The notes below the pieces were generated by a model. The model searched no databases and had not been told where the DNA came from. It was given only the letters and a program-made list of their open reading frames with translations. A stretch of 64,000 nt of DNA from Pyrocephalus nanus (lineage: Eukaryota; Chordata; Aves; Passeriformes; Tyrannidae), in contig CM076262.1 of assembly GCA_038380795.1 (NCBI GenBank), positions 67,600,629 through 67,664,628 on the forward strand, written 5' to 3'. This document shows positions 49,691-60,589 of this stretch, piece after piece (within the stretch, counting starts at the first letter, position 1; each line of letters opens with the position of its first letter). The translations under genes were made by a program, and so were the position numbers.

Positions 49691-52286
49691 ACTCCATGTA
49701 CACAAGAGATTCCAGGGCTGGCACTTTTTGTAAAGGAGGAATCTTCATTCTTAATCCATTTTGGACTCTCACTGACCACTTGGGCGCTGGGGTTCTGACA
49801 CAAACCAAATGAAGTTCCAGGCAGGAAAAAAAGCCCTTACCCTCCATCTCTCCTGTGCAATTGTAGTTCCACTGTTGGCACTCCATGCTCACTAAGAGCT
49901 TCCGGTAAAGGCACATTTTGTTTGGCAGGATTCTTCATTCTTAGTCCATTTGGGGACAGACACCGACCATTTTGATGTGGGGGTTCTGACACCAAACATA
50001 TGAAGTTTCAGCCAGGAAAAAAATCCTTACCCTCCATCTTTCCTGTGCAATTGGGGAGCCACTCTTGGCACTCCATGCCCACATAGAGCTTCATTCTTAA
50101 TTCTTTTGGGGACTCAGGCAGAGCATTTCGGTAGGGAGTTTTGACACCAAACAACTAAACTTCCAGGCAGGAAGAAGCCCTTACCCTCCATTTTTTCTGT
50201 GCAATTGGGGAGCAACTCCATGCACACATAGAATTTCCAGTGCTGGTCCCTTTTTTCTGGGAGGAATCTTCATTCTTAGTCCATTTGTGGGCTGAGACTG
50301 TCAATTTCGCCACAAGGGTTCTGACACGAAAAAATTGAACTTCCAGCAAGAAAAAAAGGCCTTACCCTCCATCTTTCCTGTGCAATTGGTGTTCCACTTT
50401 TGGCACTCCATGCTCACTAAGAGCTTCCGGTCCAGGCACATTTTGTCTGGCAGAAATCTTCATTCTTAGTCCATATGGGCACAGAGACCGACCATTTGGT
50501 ACGGGGTTTCTGAAACCAACCAAATGAAGTTCCAGCCAGGAAAAAAATCCTTACCCTCCATCTCTCCTGTGCAATTGGTGTTCCACTCTTTGCACTCCAC
50601 GCACACACAGAGCTTCCTGTACTTGCACCTTTTGTCTGGGAGGAATCTTCATTCTTAGGCCATTTGGGGACTCAGAGTGACCATTTTGTCACGGGGCTTG
50701 TGACACGGAAAAACTGAACTCCCCACCCGGAAAAAAGGCCTTACCCTCCATCTCTCCTGTGCAATTGGTGAACCACTTTTGGCACTGCATTCAGAAATAG
50801 AGCTTCCTGTCATGGCTCCTTTGTCTGGGAGGAATCTTCATTCTTAGTCCATTTGGGGACTGAGAATAACAATTTCATCACAGGGGTTCTGACACCAAAC
50901 AAATGAAGTTCCAGCCAGGAAAAAAAGGCCTTACCCTCCATCTCTCCTGTGCAATTGGTGAACCACTCTTGTCACTCTATGCAGAAACAGAGCTTCCTGT
51001 AAAGGCACCTTTTGTCTGGGAGGAATCTTCATTCTTAGTCCATATGGGGACAGAGACTGACCATTTTGGTGCGGGAGGTATGACAATAAACAAATGATGT
51101 TCCAGACAGGAAAAAAAAGCCTTACCCTCCATCTCTCCTGTGCAACTGGGGAGACACTCCTGGCATTTCATGCACACATCCAGCCTCTTGTGCTAGCACC
51201 TTTTGTCTGAGAGGAATCTTTATTCTTCGTCCATTTGGTGACTCTGACTGAGTATTTCAGTGCAGGGGTTTCGACACCAACCAAACTTGTTGATACAGTC
51301 CCTCCACTGCAAGCATTCATCAAGCTTCCTGTCATGGCACTTTTGTCTGAGAGGAATCTTCATTCTTAATAATTTTGGGGTCAGACTGTGCATTTTGGTA
51401 AAGGGGTTCTGACACCAAATAACTGAGCTTCCAGTCAGGAAAAAAAGCCCTTAGCCTCCATCTCTCTCGTGCAATTGGTTAACCATTCTTGCCACTCCAT
51501 GCACACATAGAGCTTCCGGTGCTGGCACCTTTTTCTGGGAGGAATCTTCATTCTTAATCCATTTGGGGACTCAGAGTGACCACACAGGGGTTCTGACACA
51601 AAAGAAATGAAGTTCCAGCCAGGAAAAAAAGGCCTTACCCTCCATCTCTCCTGTGCACTTGGTGAACCACTCTTGGCACTCCATGCACAAATAGAGCTTC
51701 CAGGGCTGGCACATTTTGTCTGGGAGGATTCCTCATTCTTACTCCATTTGGGGACTGAGACTGACAATTTTGGCAATGAGGTTCTGACATCAAACAAATG
51801 AAGTTCCAGCCAGGAGAAAAAAGCCCTTATCCTCCATCTCTCCTGTGCAATTGGTTAGCCATTTTTGCCACTCCATGCACAGATAGAGCTTCCAGTGCTG
51901 GCACCTTTTGTCTGGCAGGAATTTTCATTTTTAAGCCATTTTGGACCTCAGACTTACTATTTCGGCGAGGGGGTTCTTACACCAAACAAATGAAGTTCCA
52001 GCCAGGAAAAAAAGGCCTTACCCTCTATCTCTCCTGTGTAATTGGTTGGTCATTCGTTGCACCCCATGTACGGATAGAGCTTCCACTGTTGGCATGTTTT
52101 GTCTGGGAAAAATCTTCATTGTTACTCTATTTGGGGACTCAGATTGACCATTATATCTTAAAGGCTCTGACACCAAAGAACTGAACTTCCAGCCAGGAAA
52201 AAAGTCCCTACCCTCCATCTCTCCTGTGCAACTGGGGAGCTACTCTTGGCACTCCATGCGCACATCGATCTTCCTGTGCTGGCACC
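49691..52286 (-). repeat. Intronic A-repeat array, part 1
   Basis: About 13 tandem units near 190 bp, in the same orientation as the inverted A arrays of the macrosatellite (CTTACCCTCCATCTCTCCTG). Starts fall near 49836, 50026, 50180, 50361, 50550, 50739, 50930 and 51121, so most spacings are 181-191 bp with one shorter unit. Units are clearly more diverged from each other than macrosatellite copies are. The array is split by the provirus at 52287 and resumes at 55159. Confidence 0.9.
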
Positions 52287-52701
52287 TGTGGCCACGAGGG
52301 CAACGGAGTTACTGCACGCAGATCAATATGATCGATAGGCAGCTCTCGTTTATTATGTGTTACAACATTTGCTTTATACTCTCACACATATACATGTCAC
52401 TACATTATTGGTTAATTACAGGTACAGGTCGTTACATAATTGTTCTGCAATAGTTAAACACACTTCTTACTAGTTAGTACATGTTGCTATGTGATTGGTT
52501 TAAATGCAGGGTCCATGCGCATTAAATCATTGTCTTTCTCTGAGAGCTCCTTCCCGTTATCTCAAAAGTTTACATTCTTGTAACTTGATATCAAATGCAA
52601 GTACTTTCCCTGTAACCTGCAAGCAGGCCTCTTGCTAATTCAGGCTAAGGCCTAATTAGTATGGCTTGTCCATAGGGCCTGTTCTTAGACAAGCACCCCC
52701 A
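52287..52701 (-). repeat. 3' LTR of the provirus
   Basis: 415 bp. On the minus strand it begins TGGGGGTGCTTG directly after the polypurine tract and ends GGCCACA. It has a TATA-like GTATAAAGC (plus-strand near 52371-52380) and AATAAA (plus TTTATT at 52349-52354) about 20 bp downstream, implying a short R. It differs from the 5' LTR only near its two ends (CCACGAGGG versus CCGAGAGGG; CACCCCCA versus CACCCCACA) as far as I can see. Confidence 0.93.
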
Positions 52702-52713
52702 AATCCCCCTTTT
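52702..52713 (-). other. Polypurine tract
   Basis: On the minus strand AAAAGGGGGATT immediately precedes the 3' LTR. This is the plus-strand DNA primer site used in retroviral reverse transcription. Its position fixes the orientation of the element. Confidence 0.85.
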
Positions 52714-53146
52714 CTGTTTTGTGGACAAGCCATACACACTAATAGGAGATTAATAAATTCATACAACACCCTTTGGCTAAAAGATTTTTCTAACACCTAT
52801 GTAATGTATTATTAAGACTACAAATATCTATATCCGTCTATATCCATACAGCACTTTTTTCTTGCACACCACTTTCATCCACACATTCATTAGGTGGCCA
52901 CCGCAGACATCCACACTCTCATACACAGTCAAAACTACTTAATTAAAGAATTAAGTCTTCTTATGAGCTAATAACATAAGAAAATAATTCACAATAGCTT
53001 TGAGATTTCATAATGTGAAAAACAGTAGGAAAAAACACTGCTATATTTGAAGATAGCCTTGTAGTGAATGACAATGTCAGTTTCAAATAGATTTCCCTAA
53101 AACTTATATTGCTTTTTAACAGAGGTAAGTTGTAGTTCTGAAAGTG
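52714..53146 (-). other. AT-rich 3' internal region of the ERV
   Basis: Non-coding as far as I can see. The last ~150 bp before the polypurine tract probably belong to the parental virus. The boundary with the host-like part is not visible to me. Confidence 0.5.
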
Positions 53147-53740
53147 TTAATTAGATGTCACAAATCCCATTTGCTCCTGAGTTGTATTACTCATCTTGGT
53201 TATATGGTAAGTTTGTTCTGAGTCTTTAAGTGAAACACAGTCCTGTGTTCCATTTTCTCTTTCCAGTAATTTAAATGGCCTAATATACTGGCAAACTTGT
53301 ATGTGTCACTTGGAGCCCAGTGCTCCCCTGGCTTGTGTCCGTGTTTGAAGAAACCAAAGAAAATTCAGAGGAGAGATCTGTTTTAAGATCTTCCACACTC
53401 ACTGGTCCTGATCTTGGAGATAGTTCAATGCTAGAAATATAAGATGGTCTGGAAAGTTTGTCATTATCTAGAGTAAGCTAGGTCTGAGGTTGTATCACAA
53501 AACAGGCTTCTAACTGTGACAGATTAGAACTGTACCCACCAGCTCCTCCTTGGGCAATCATGGGCTGCTTCTTATCTGTCTGATATTGAATAACAGATGT
53601 TATTTGGTAAGTGTCTTCCTCAAATCGGTTCTGGTATTTGTAGTCACAATATACGTATTCAAACTTCCATGAAAATGAATGTAGTAAGTCCGTAAAGCTT
53701 GGATTTGACCCTTCTCTTTGCAGACTGGACAATACTCATG
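53147..53740 (-). pseudogene. USPL1-like captured host fragments inside ERV
   Basis: USPL1 is a cellular SUMO protease of Cajal bodies. On the minus strand three segments resemble it, in the same order as in the protein. At 53737-53684 the frame reads EYCPVCKEKG then ALRTY, like its N-terminal zinc-ribbon motif. At 53687-53625, in another frame, it reads HSFSWKFEY then YQNR, like part of the protease domain. At 53624-53583 it reads YQITSVIQYQ, like a segment further along that domain. Intervening parts are missing, with a few shared bases at the first junction. Further coding-like Ser/Thr-rich frames continue to stops at 53478-53480, 53280-53282 and 53147-53149. The product is clearly broken. 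Identity rests on recalled USPL1 motifs; the downstream part may come from USPL1 or another gene. Confidence 0.65.
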
Positions 53741-53749
53741 GGCAGTTGT

Positions 53750-54190
53750 TTTCACAGGATTACAGTTCTGCTGGCTCCCGGTACCCGGCGTCCCCGGCAG
53801 CCCGCGCAGCCCTGGTCCCCGTCACGTGTGGCCGCCTCAGCCCACCTGGCTGCCGCTGCTGCTGCTGTTGGAACTGCAGCTGTTGCGGGGGGAGGGATGG
53901 TGCCACTCTTGCTCCCAGCGCGTCCCCGCCGTTACCATGGCGCGGGTGACACAATCTCGTTCCTCTTTCCCTCGCCGCCACTGCTGCAGCCTGAGCCAGC
54001 GGCTGCAGGGCGGCGTGGAGCCCGGAGCCATGGCTTAAAGGTGCTTACCACCACCGCTGGAGTCACCGCCACGAGCACGGCTGATGTGGGCTGCCTGCCA
54101 ACCAGAGCTGCACCCACCGCTCTCTGCGCCTCTGCGTTCCGCGCCCTCGGTCCCAGGGGCAGTCCCGGTGCCCCAAAAATGAGTTGATTC
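53750..54190 (-). other. GC-rich segment of unknown origin inside ERV
   Basis: About 440 bp of strongly GC-rich, CpG-containing DNA between the gag fragment and the USPL1-like part, quite unlike the rest of the element. On the minus strand one frame has a Gln-rich stretch (QQLQFQQQQQRQ). The composition resembles a CpG-island first exon, so it could be the 5' end of the captured transcript. That is inference; no match is recognised. Confidence 0.45.
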
Positions 54191-54198
54191 ACAGAGGT

Positions 54199-54543
54199 TT
54201 AAGTAGATAGTTTGCCACATCCTCTCAGCGCTGCACGGGCAGACGCTGTGACTTGTTGTTTAGTCTTAATATCGCGCAGCGATCCCATAGCTTCTCGCCA
54301 CAAGCTGGGAAACTTTTTTGCTCCCATAGACTCTTTTCTGGTCTCTTCCCACAGTTCTGACCCAATTTCTTTCCATAAAGTCACGTCCAAGGCATCATTA
54401 AACGATGCAAAATGTCCCTTTCCTTTTGCCCAGGACAGTAGCTGCCTCAATGCAGCTTCATCATACTTAATTCCTCTCGTAGAGAGTATATGCTGGAGGA
54501 GTTTCACCACTGCCTCTTCTATTTTGGTCAGGGTAGCCCCCAT
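54199..54543 (-). CDS. gag: Truncated retroviral gag, matrix-like N terminus
   Basis: A frame of about 115 codons begins at MGATLTK, where Gly2 could be myristoylated as in many matrix proteins. The frame is also open from an earlier Met at 54594. It has the short helical pattern typical of the matrix region of beta-type retroviral Gag (Gag_p10-like), with the WKEIG and LWEET motifs visible. It ends at a stop at the border with the GC-rich segment; capsid, nucleocapsid, protease, pol and env are absent. The position just downstream of LTR and primer-binding site supports the call. Confidence 0.75.
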   Translation of the reverse strand: MGATLTKIEEAVVKLLQHILSTRGIKYDEAALRQLLSWAKGKGHFASFNDALDVTLWKEIGSELWEETRKESMGAKKFPSLWREAMGSLRDIKTKQQVTASARAALRGCGKLST

Positions 54544-54716
54544 TCCTCCCTGGCTGCTGGGAAAGCCCCCACCCAGGCTTTCCTTTGCTAGCAACAGACA
54601 GGCTTACTGCGTCCAGCGTGTTGAAACAACCAGTGCCAGGAACAACACTCTTTTATAGCCAGCTTCCTCTCTTCCTCCCTCCGTCCAGCCATTTACTGCT
54701 TCATGTCAGCACAGAT

Positions 54717-54734
54717 TCCTGTTCTGGAGCGCCA
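54717..54734 (-). other. Primer-binding site
   Basis: On the minus strand, two bases after the 5' LTR, TGGCGCTCCAGAACAGGA fits a tRNA 3' end complement beginning TGG. The matching tRNA cannot be named with certainty from memory; the TGGCGC start is reminiscent of lysine-type sites. Confidence 0.75.
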
Positions 54735-54736
54735 AA

Positions 54737-55152
54737 TGTGGCCGAGAGGGCAACGGAGTTACTGCACGCAGATCAATATGATCGATAGGCAGCTCTCGTT
54801 TATTATGTGTTACAACATTTGCTTTATACTCTCACACATATACATGTCACTACATTATTGGTTAATTACAGGTACAGGTCGTTACATAATTGTTCTGCAA
54901 TAGTTAAACACACTTCTTACTAGTTAGTACATGTTGCTATGTGATTGGTTTAAATGCAGGGTCCATGCGCATTAAATCATTGTCTTTCTCTGAGAGCTCC
55001 TTCCCGTTATCTCAAAAGTTTACATTCTTGTAACTTGATATCAAATGCAAGTACTTTCCCTGTAACCTGCAAGCAGGCCTCTTGCTAATTCAGGCTAAGG
55101 CCTAATTAGTATGGCTTGTCCATAGGGCCTGTTCTTAGACAAGCACCCCACA
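54737..55152 (-). repeat. 5' LTR of the provirus
   Basis: 416 bp. On the minus strand it starts TGTGGGGTGCTTG and ends TCGGCCACA, followed by the primer-binding site. It carries the same TATA-like and AATAAA motifs as the 3' LTR and is almost identical to it. The outer flank GGCACC (55153-55158) matches 52281-52286. Confidence 0.93.
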
Positions 55153-55158
55153 GGCACC

Positions 55159-56805
55159 TTTTGTCTGGGAGGAATCTTCATTCTTAGTCCATTTGGGGAC
55201 TCAGAGTGACCATTTGCTGTGGAGTTTCCGAAATCAAACAAATGAAGTTCCAGCTAGGAAAAAAAGGCCTTACCCTCCATCTCTCGTGTAATTAGTGAGG
55301 CACTCTTGGCATTCCATGCACACATAGAGCTTCCAGTGCTGGCCCCATTTGTCTGGCAGGAATCTTCATTCTTAGTCCATTTGGAGACTCAGACTGAGCA
55401 TTTCAGTGCATGGCGTTCTGACAACAAATAACTGAACTTCCAGGCAGGAAAAAAAGGACCTTACCCTCCATCTCTCCTGTGCAATTGGTTAGCCATTCTT
55501 GCCACTCCATGCACACATAGAGCTTCCAGTGCTGGCACCTTTGAGCTGGGAGGAATCTTCATTCTTAGTCCATTTGGGGACTCAGAGTGACCATTTTGTC
55601 ACGAGGGTTCTGACACGAAAAAACTGAACTTCCAGGCAGGAAAAAAAAGGCCTTACCCTCCATCTCTCCTTTACAATTGGTGTTCCACTCTTTGCACTCC
55701 ATGCACATATCAAGCTTCCTGTGCTGGCACCTTTTGTCTGGGAGGAATCTTTATTCTTAATCCATTTCGGGACTCTGACTGAGTATTTCAGTGCGGGGGT
55801 TCTGACACCAAACAAATGAAGTTCCAGCCAGGAAAAAAAGGCCTTAACCTCCATCTCTCCTCTGCAATTGGTGAACCACTCTTGTCACTCTGTGCACACA
55901 CAGAGCTTCCTGTACTTGCACCTTTTGTCTGGGAGGAATCTTCATTCTTAGGCCATTTGGGGACTCAGAGTGACCATTTTGGTAATGGGGTTCTGACATC
56001 AAACAAATGAAGTTCCAGCCAGGAGAAAAAAGCCCTTACCCTCCATCTCTCTTGTGCAATTGCTGAGCCACTCTTGGCAGTGCATGCTAACATAGAACTT
56101 CCTCAGCTGGCACCTTTTGTCTGGCAGGAATCTTCATTCTTAAGCCATTTTGGGAACTCAGACTGAGCATTTCTGTAAGGGGGTTCTGACGCCAAACAAC
56201 TGCACTTCCAGCCATGAAAAAAATCCTTATCCTCCATCTCTCCTTTACAATTGGTGTTCCACTCTTGGCACTGCATGCTCACATAGAGTTTCCTGTGCTG
56301 GCACATTTTGTCTGGGAGGAATCTTCATTCTTAAGCCATTTCGGTACTGAGACTGAAAATTTCGGTGATGGTGTTCTGACACCAAACAAATGAAGTTCCA
56401 GCCAGGAAAAAAAGCCCTTACCCTCCATCTCTCCTGTGCACTTAGTGAGCCACTCTTCGACACTGTGTGCTTGCATCGAGCTTCCTGTGCTGGCACCTTT
56501 TGTCTGGGAGGAATCTTTATTCTTAGTCTATTTGGGGACTCGGAGTGACCATTTCGGTAAGGGGGTTCTGACACGAAAAAACTGAACTTCTAGCCAGGAA
56601 AACAAGCCCTTACCCTCCATCTCTCCTGTGCGATTGGTGAGCCACTTTTGGCACTCCATGCTCGCATAGAGCTTCCTGTGCTGGCATCTTTTTTCTGGGA
56701 GGAATTTTCATTCTTAGTTCATCTTGGGACTCAGACTGACCATTTCAGCTCAGGGGTTCTAACACCAAACAAAGGAATTTCCATATCGGAAAAAAAGCCC
56801 TTACC
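55159..56805 (-). repeat. Intronic A-repeat array, part 2
   Basis: Continues the ~190-bp array beyond the provirus with about eight or nine diverged units in the same orientation. It is interrupted again by a solo LTR after GCCCTTACC. Confidence 0.9.
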
Positions 56806-57248
56806 TGAGAAACGTTAAGGGGGATAGAGAGGGGAACTCCAGGCTAGAGGTCTTTTTCTTTTACCCCTAGTCCTGGAGAGAAATGTGCTCCCTTCCCCCC
56901 CACCACGTGGTGCCCCATGGGCCCCAAAGAGACCACAGGACACGAGCAGCAGCAGGGAGAGAGGCAGAGAGAGTTTATTGTTCTGGGTAGTGACTTAAAT
57001 AGCTCTTGAGGGCATTACAAAGTGACCGCTGGGAGTTCAGGAAGTCTTACAACTAACCAATTACAATAAGGGGTTAAAAACCAATAAGTAAGCTCTCAGT
57101 TATCTCTTAGACAGTCCAAACTAGAGATAGGACTGAGGAACCTTGGGAAGAAGAAAGGTGGGTTTGCACATAGAGTTACAAAATCATTTTGGAAGTATGT
57201 TCATTTTAACAACATTAAAAGTTCTACATCCTTTTATATACTGCAACA
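56806..57248 (-). mobile_element. Solo LTR in the A array
   Basis: A 443-bp element from TGAGAAACG to CTGCAACA is flanked by the exact 6-bp duplication CTTACC (56800-56805 and 57249-57254), which is part of the host A repeat. On the minus strand it has a TATTTAA box (about 56994-57001) and AATAAA (plus TTTATT at 56974-56979) in LTR order. It is unrelated in sequence to the provirus LTR at 52287. A solo LTR forms by recombination between the two LTRs of a provirus. Confidence 0.88.
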
Positions 57249-57600
57249 CTTACCCTCCATCTCTCCTGTGCAACTGGTGAGCTTCTCTTGGCACTCCATG
57301 CACACATTGAGCTTCCTGTGCTGGCACCTTTTGTCTGGAAGGAATCTTTATTCTTAGTCCATTTGGGGGCTCAGAGTAAGAATTCCAGTGCAGGGGTTCT
57401 GAAACCAAACAAAATAATTTCCACCCTGGAAAGAAAGTCCTAACCCTTCATCTCTCCTGTGCAATTGGTAGGCCACTCTTGGCACTCCATGCACACATAG
57501 AGTTTCCTGTGCTGGCACCTTTTGTCTGGGAATCTTCATTCTTATTCCATTTTGGGACTCTGACAGTTGCAGTTCAGAGGTTTTGAAACAGAACTTTTCA
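57249..57600 (-). repeat. Intronic A-repeat array, part 3
   Basis: About two more diverged A units in the same orientation, ending where B-like sequence begins (CTGTACCCACCCTGCACAG). Confidence 0.85.
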
Positions 57601-59640
57601 ACTGTACCCACCCTGCACAGTGCTTCTCGTTCTTCTCAGCTGCAAGGAAAAGGGCAAACGAAGCAAAGTGTATTTCCTCAGCTGGTTTTACACAGCAGGA
57701 GGTAAACCAGACGCTCTGGACTCTGCCAGTCTGAAAGGGCTTTCCGAGTACATTTAGCTGAGAAGAACTTGCAGCACAGTGTCAGTTGTGTGCAGTCTAA
57801 TGGTGACTAAGCAGAAAAGGGACTGCCACTGCATTACGAACACTTAGAAGTTTGCAATTAGAAGGTGAAGGTTGTCACCAAAAGGGAGGTCACTCGAGGC
57901 TTTTTTTTCTGGGTGGAACAGCAGTCTTTGGCTTGCAGGAGCACTGTGGTAAAATTGGCCGTCTGATTGCACAAAGTTCAATACGGACAAAGATTCCTCC
58001 TGACCAAAGATGTCTGCATAGAAAGCTCTTGCTGTTCGTGTAGCACCGAGAGCAGCGCACCAACTGCGCTTGCAAGACAGAGAGTCAGGGCTTTCTTTCC
58101 TCAGTGGAAGAGTGGTCGGGATTGTGCTGGATGGGGGTTTTGCCCTGTCTCGTTTTTCTGAGTGTGGGGACAGTGGGAATATTCTGGACTCTGCCAGCTT
58201 GGAAGCTCTTCAGGTTACATGCAGCTGAGAAAAACGCAGGGTGAAGGCATTGTGCCAAGGGGGAAAGCTTCTGGGGACCTAGCTCTGTAAATTGAAAAGT
58301 TCTAAGCAATCGCAATTGAGTGACAGTATTTTCCCAGTTAGAAGCCTTTCCACTGCACGTATCTGACAATACGCTTCACCTTCCTCTGAGCTAGATGTAC
58401 TCAGAAGCAGTTTCAGGCTGGCAGAGTCCCAAGTGTCCACTTCACCTCCCAATGAGTAAAATGAGCCAGGGAAAGAGACATTGCTGCCTTCACGCTTTTC
58501 CTTGCAGCTGAGAAGAACGTGAAGCACTGTGCAGGGTGGGTACAGTTGAAAAGATGCAAGGAGAAATTGACTCCCACTCAAATAGGAGTGCCTAGAAGTT
58601 TGCAATCAGAAAGGGTAGGGCACCAAAAGTCTTGTCTCTTGTAACACTTGCCTTTTTGAGCTGTAGTCTGAAAGTGCTCGGTTTGGATCTTGGCTCTTAG
58701 ATCCAGTGTTTTGCTGGTTGGAGAAAGTGAGAAGTGCAATGCAGCCAGGAGCTTGGTGCAGTGCTTTGGTGTCAGGAGAAAGAGTGAAATCAGCTGTGAG
58801 TTTTCCTTCTAGGAGATTTGGCATGGGCTCGGCTGCTGGACTCTTTCAGATTATCAAGTCCGATCTGCAGGAGCTGGAAAGGAGAGAGTGTGTCTATGTG
58901 AGAAGGAGACTGCCTAGTTCCTGGGTTCAGTGAGATATTGAAAGGCTGCAAGGGCGAATGCATCAACTGTTTTTTCCCATTCTCGTTTTACTGCATGCAG
59001 GGACAGATGGAACACTCTGGACTCTGCCAGCCTCAAAGGGCTTCCGAGTACATCTAGCTGAGAAGAACTTGCAGCCCATTGTCAGATGCGTGCAGTCAAA
59101 AGACTTCTCAGCAGAAAGGGAGTGCCACTCTATTGCGATTGCTTAGAACTTTGCAATTAACACGGATAGGTCACCAACAGCTTTTTCTATTGGCACACTT
59201 CCCCCACAGTGCGTTTTTCTCAGCTGCATGTACCCTGAAGCACTTCCAAGCTGGCAGAGTCCAGAATATTCCCACTGTCCCCGCACTCAGAGAAATGAGA
59301 TATGGCAAAACCTCCATCCGGTACAATCCCAACCACTCTTCCACTGAGGAAAGAAAGCCCTGACTCTCTGTCTCTCAAGTGCACTCGGTGCGTCGCTCTT
59401 GGCACTACACCAACAGCAAGTACTTTCTGTGCAGGTAACTTTGCTCTGGAAGGAGTAGTCGTTAGTACTGAATTTTGGGCATTCAGACAGCCTACTTCGG
59501 TGCAGCTCTCCTACAAGTAAATGACTGCTGTTCCACACAGGAAAGAAAGCCCTGAGTCTCCATCTCTCAAGCGCAGTTGGTGCTCCGCTCTCGGCACTAC
59601 AGGAACAGCAGGAGCTTTCTGTGCAGAAAAGACCCTCCCA
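57601..59640. repeat. Highly diverged B-type repeats
   Basis: Segments resemble B units at low identity, in both orientations. The B-start motif appears inverted near 57603 and direct near 58517 (GCACTGTGCAGGGTGGGTACAG). The B tail with TTTGCCCTGTCTCG recurs near 58140. CCTTTCCACTGCACGTATCTGACAA near 58347 parallels 48030. A-like pieces lie near 59340-59640. This is the oldest part of the repeat block. Confidence 0.65.
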
Positions 59641-60589
59641 TTTTAACCATTCTCTGGAACTTGTTTCCAGCCTCCTGAGGTTCATTTCTCACCTCACTTA
59701 TGGCTGCAGTAGAGCTGGTTCTACACACGCGCGCAAGGAGCTGCTCCAGCTTGTTATTCCAGCAGTTCCTGGGCCCACTAACACAGCCCACAACTCACTC
59801 TGGGCATGCTCAAGTGCTAGTTCCACTTCTAGAGATCAAAGACCAGACACAGCAATGCCAGAAGCCAAATGCCACTTTCCTGGTTCTCCTTGAAACTTCT
59901 CCAGCTGTTTGTCCAGCTCTCCAGTGTCCATTCCTTTGCCCACTGGACTTGTTCACAGCCCTGGGGCCCCAGGGCCACTCTGGACTCTCACCTGCCCTCA
60001 CACTGAGTGACCTTTCCCAGCCCCAAGTCCAGCCAGCACTGACCAAGCTGCTGGGAGCTGCAATTCTCCCTGCTCCTTTCCCCCCTCTGTCTGGAAAACA
60101 CCCCTTCTAGCTCCTGCACCCCCACTTCTAACCCCCCAGAAAAGCAGAGCTGCATCCTCCTGGATCTTCCAGCTGGACACTGCTGGCTCTGCAGCTCCCA
60201 TCCTGCAGCAGGGGATGGCAAAGGGAGCTCTGTTCCAAGGGCAGGGAACACTGACTGTGGGTCACACCAACACTGAGCCATCTCAGGGCTGGGCTCTTCT
60301 GGCTGCAGGGCAACAAACACCCAAGCAGGGACACTTTGCCACTTAAAGGAAATTGTGACAAAAAACTTAGGAAGCTGGAAACACCACAGCCCCCAAAAAC
60401 CTGCCCAGGCTCCAGCTGCTGCACAGACCTGTGGCAAGATAGGACCCAAATCCGCATCCAGCACAGACAACCCTGGGGAGGTCAAGCTGCTCATTCCCAA
60501 CCACAACCAAACATCCATCGCCGGTGTCTGTCAGCCTCTGCTCGCAGGAGTCAATCATCTTTCCCATTCCCTTTCTTTACAGGTCCTTG
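59641..60589. other. Moderately GC-rich sequence, nothing recognised
   Basis: No repeat of the A/B/C family and no identifiable gene. Open frames of up to ~176 codons occur on both strands, without recognisable motifs. Confidence 0.5.

Larger units (their letters stand above)
52281..55158 (-). mobile_element. Young provirus-like ERV with host-derived insert
   Basis: A 2866-bp element (52287-55152) flanked by the 6-bp duplication GGCACC lies within an A repeat whose uninterrupted form reads GGCACCTTTTGTCTGGG. It is oriented on the minus strand: 5' LTR, primer-binding site, N-terminal gag, GC-rich segment, host-like coding fragments, polypurine tract, 3' LTR. The internal part is only ~2.0 kb with no pol or env recognised, so mobilisation would depend on proteins from other copies. 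Six-base duplication suits alpha/beta-type retroviruses (ERVK-like). The LTRs are almost identical, so insertion is recent. Confidence 0.93.

Noticed and set aside
53932..54192. GC-rich minus-strand frames as further gag domains
   Set aside because: They lack capsid or zinc-knuckle motifs and their composition differs from the gag fragment. They are better treated as part of an unidentified insert.
49691..57600. Regularly spaced ~190-bp units as a CRISPR array
   Set aside because: Whole units are homologous with no short repeat plus unique spacer pattern, and the DNA is vertebrate.
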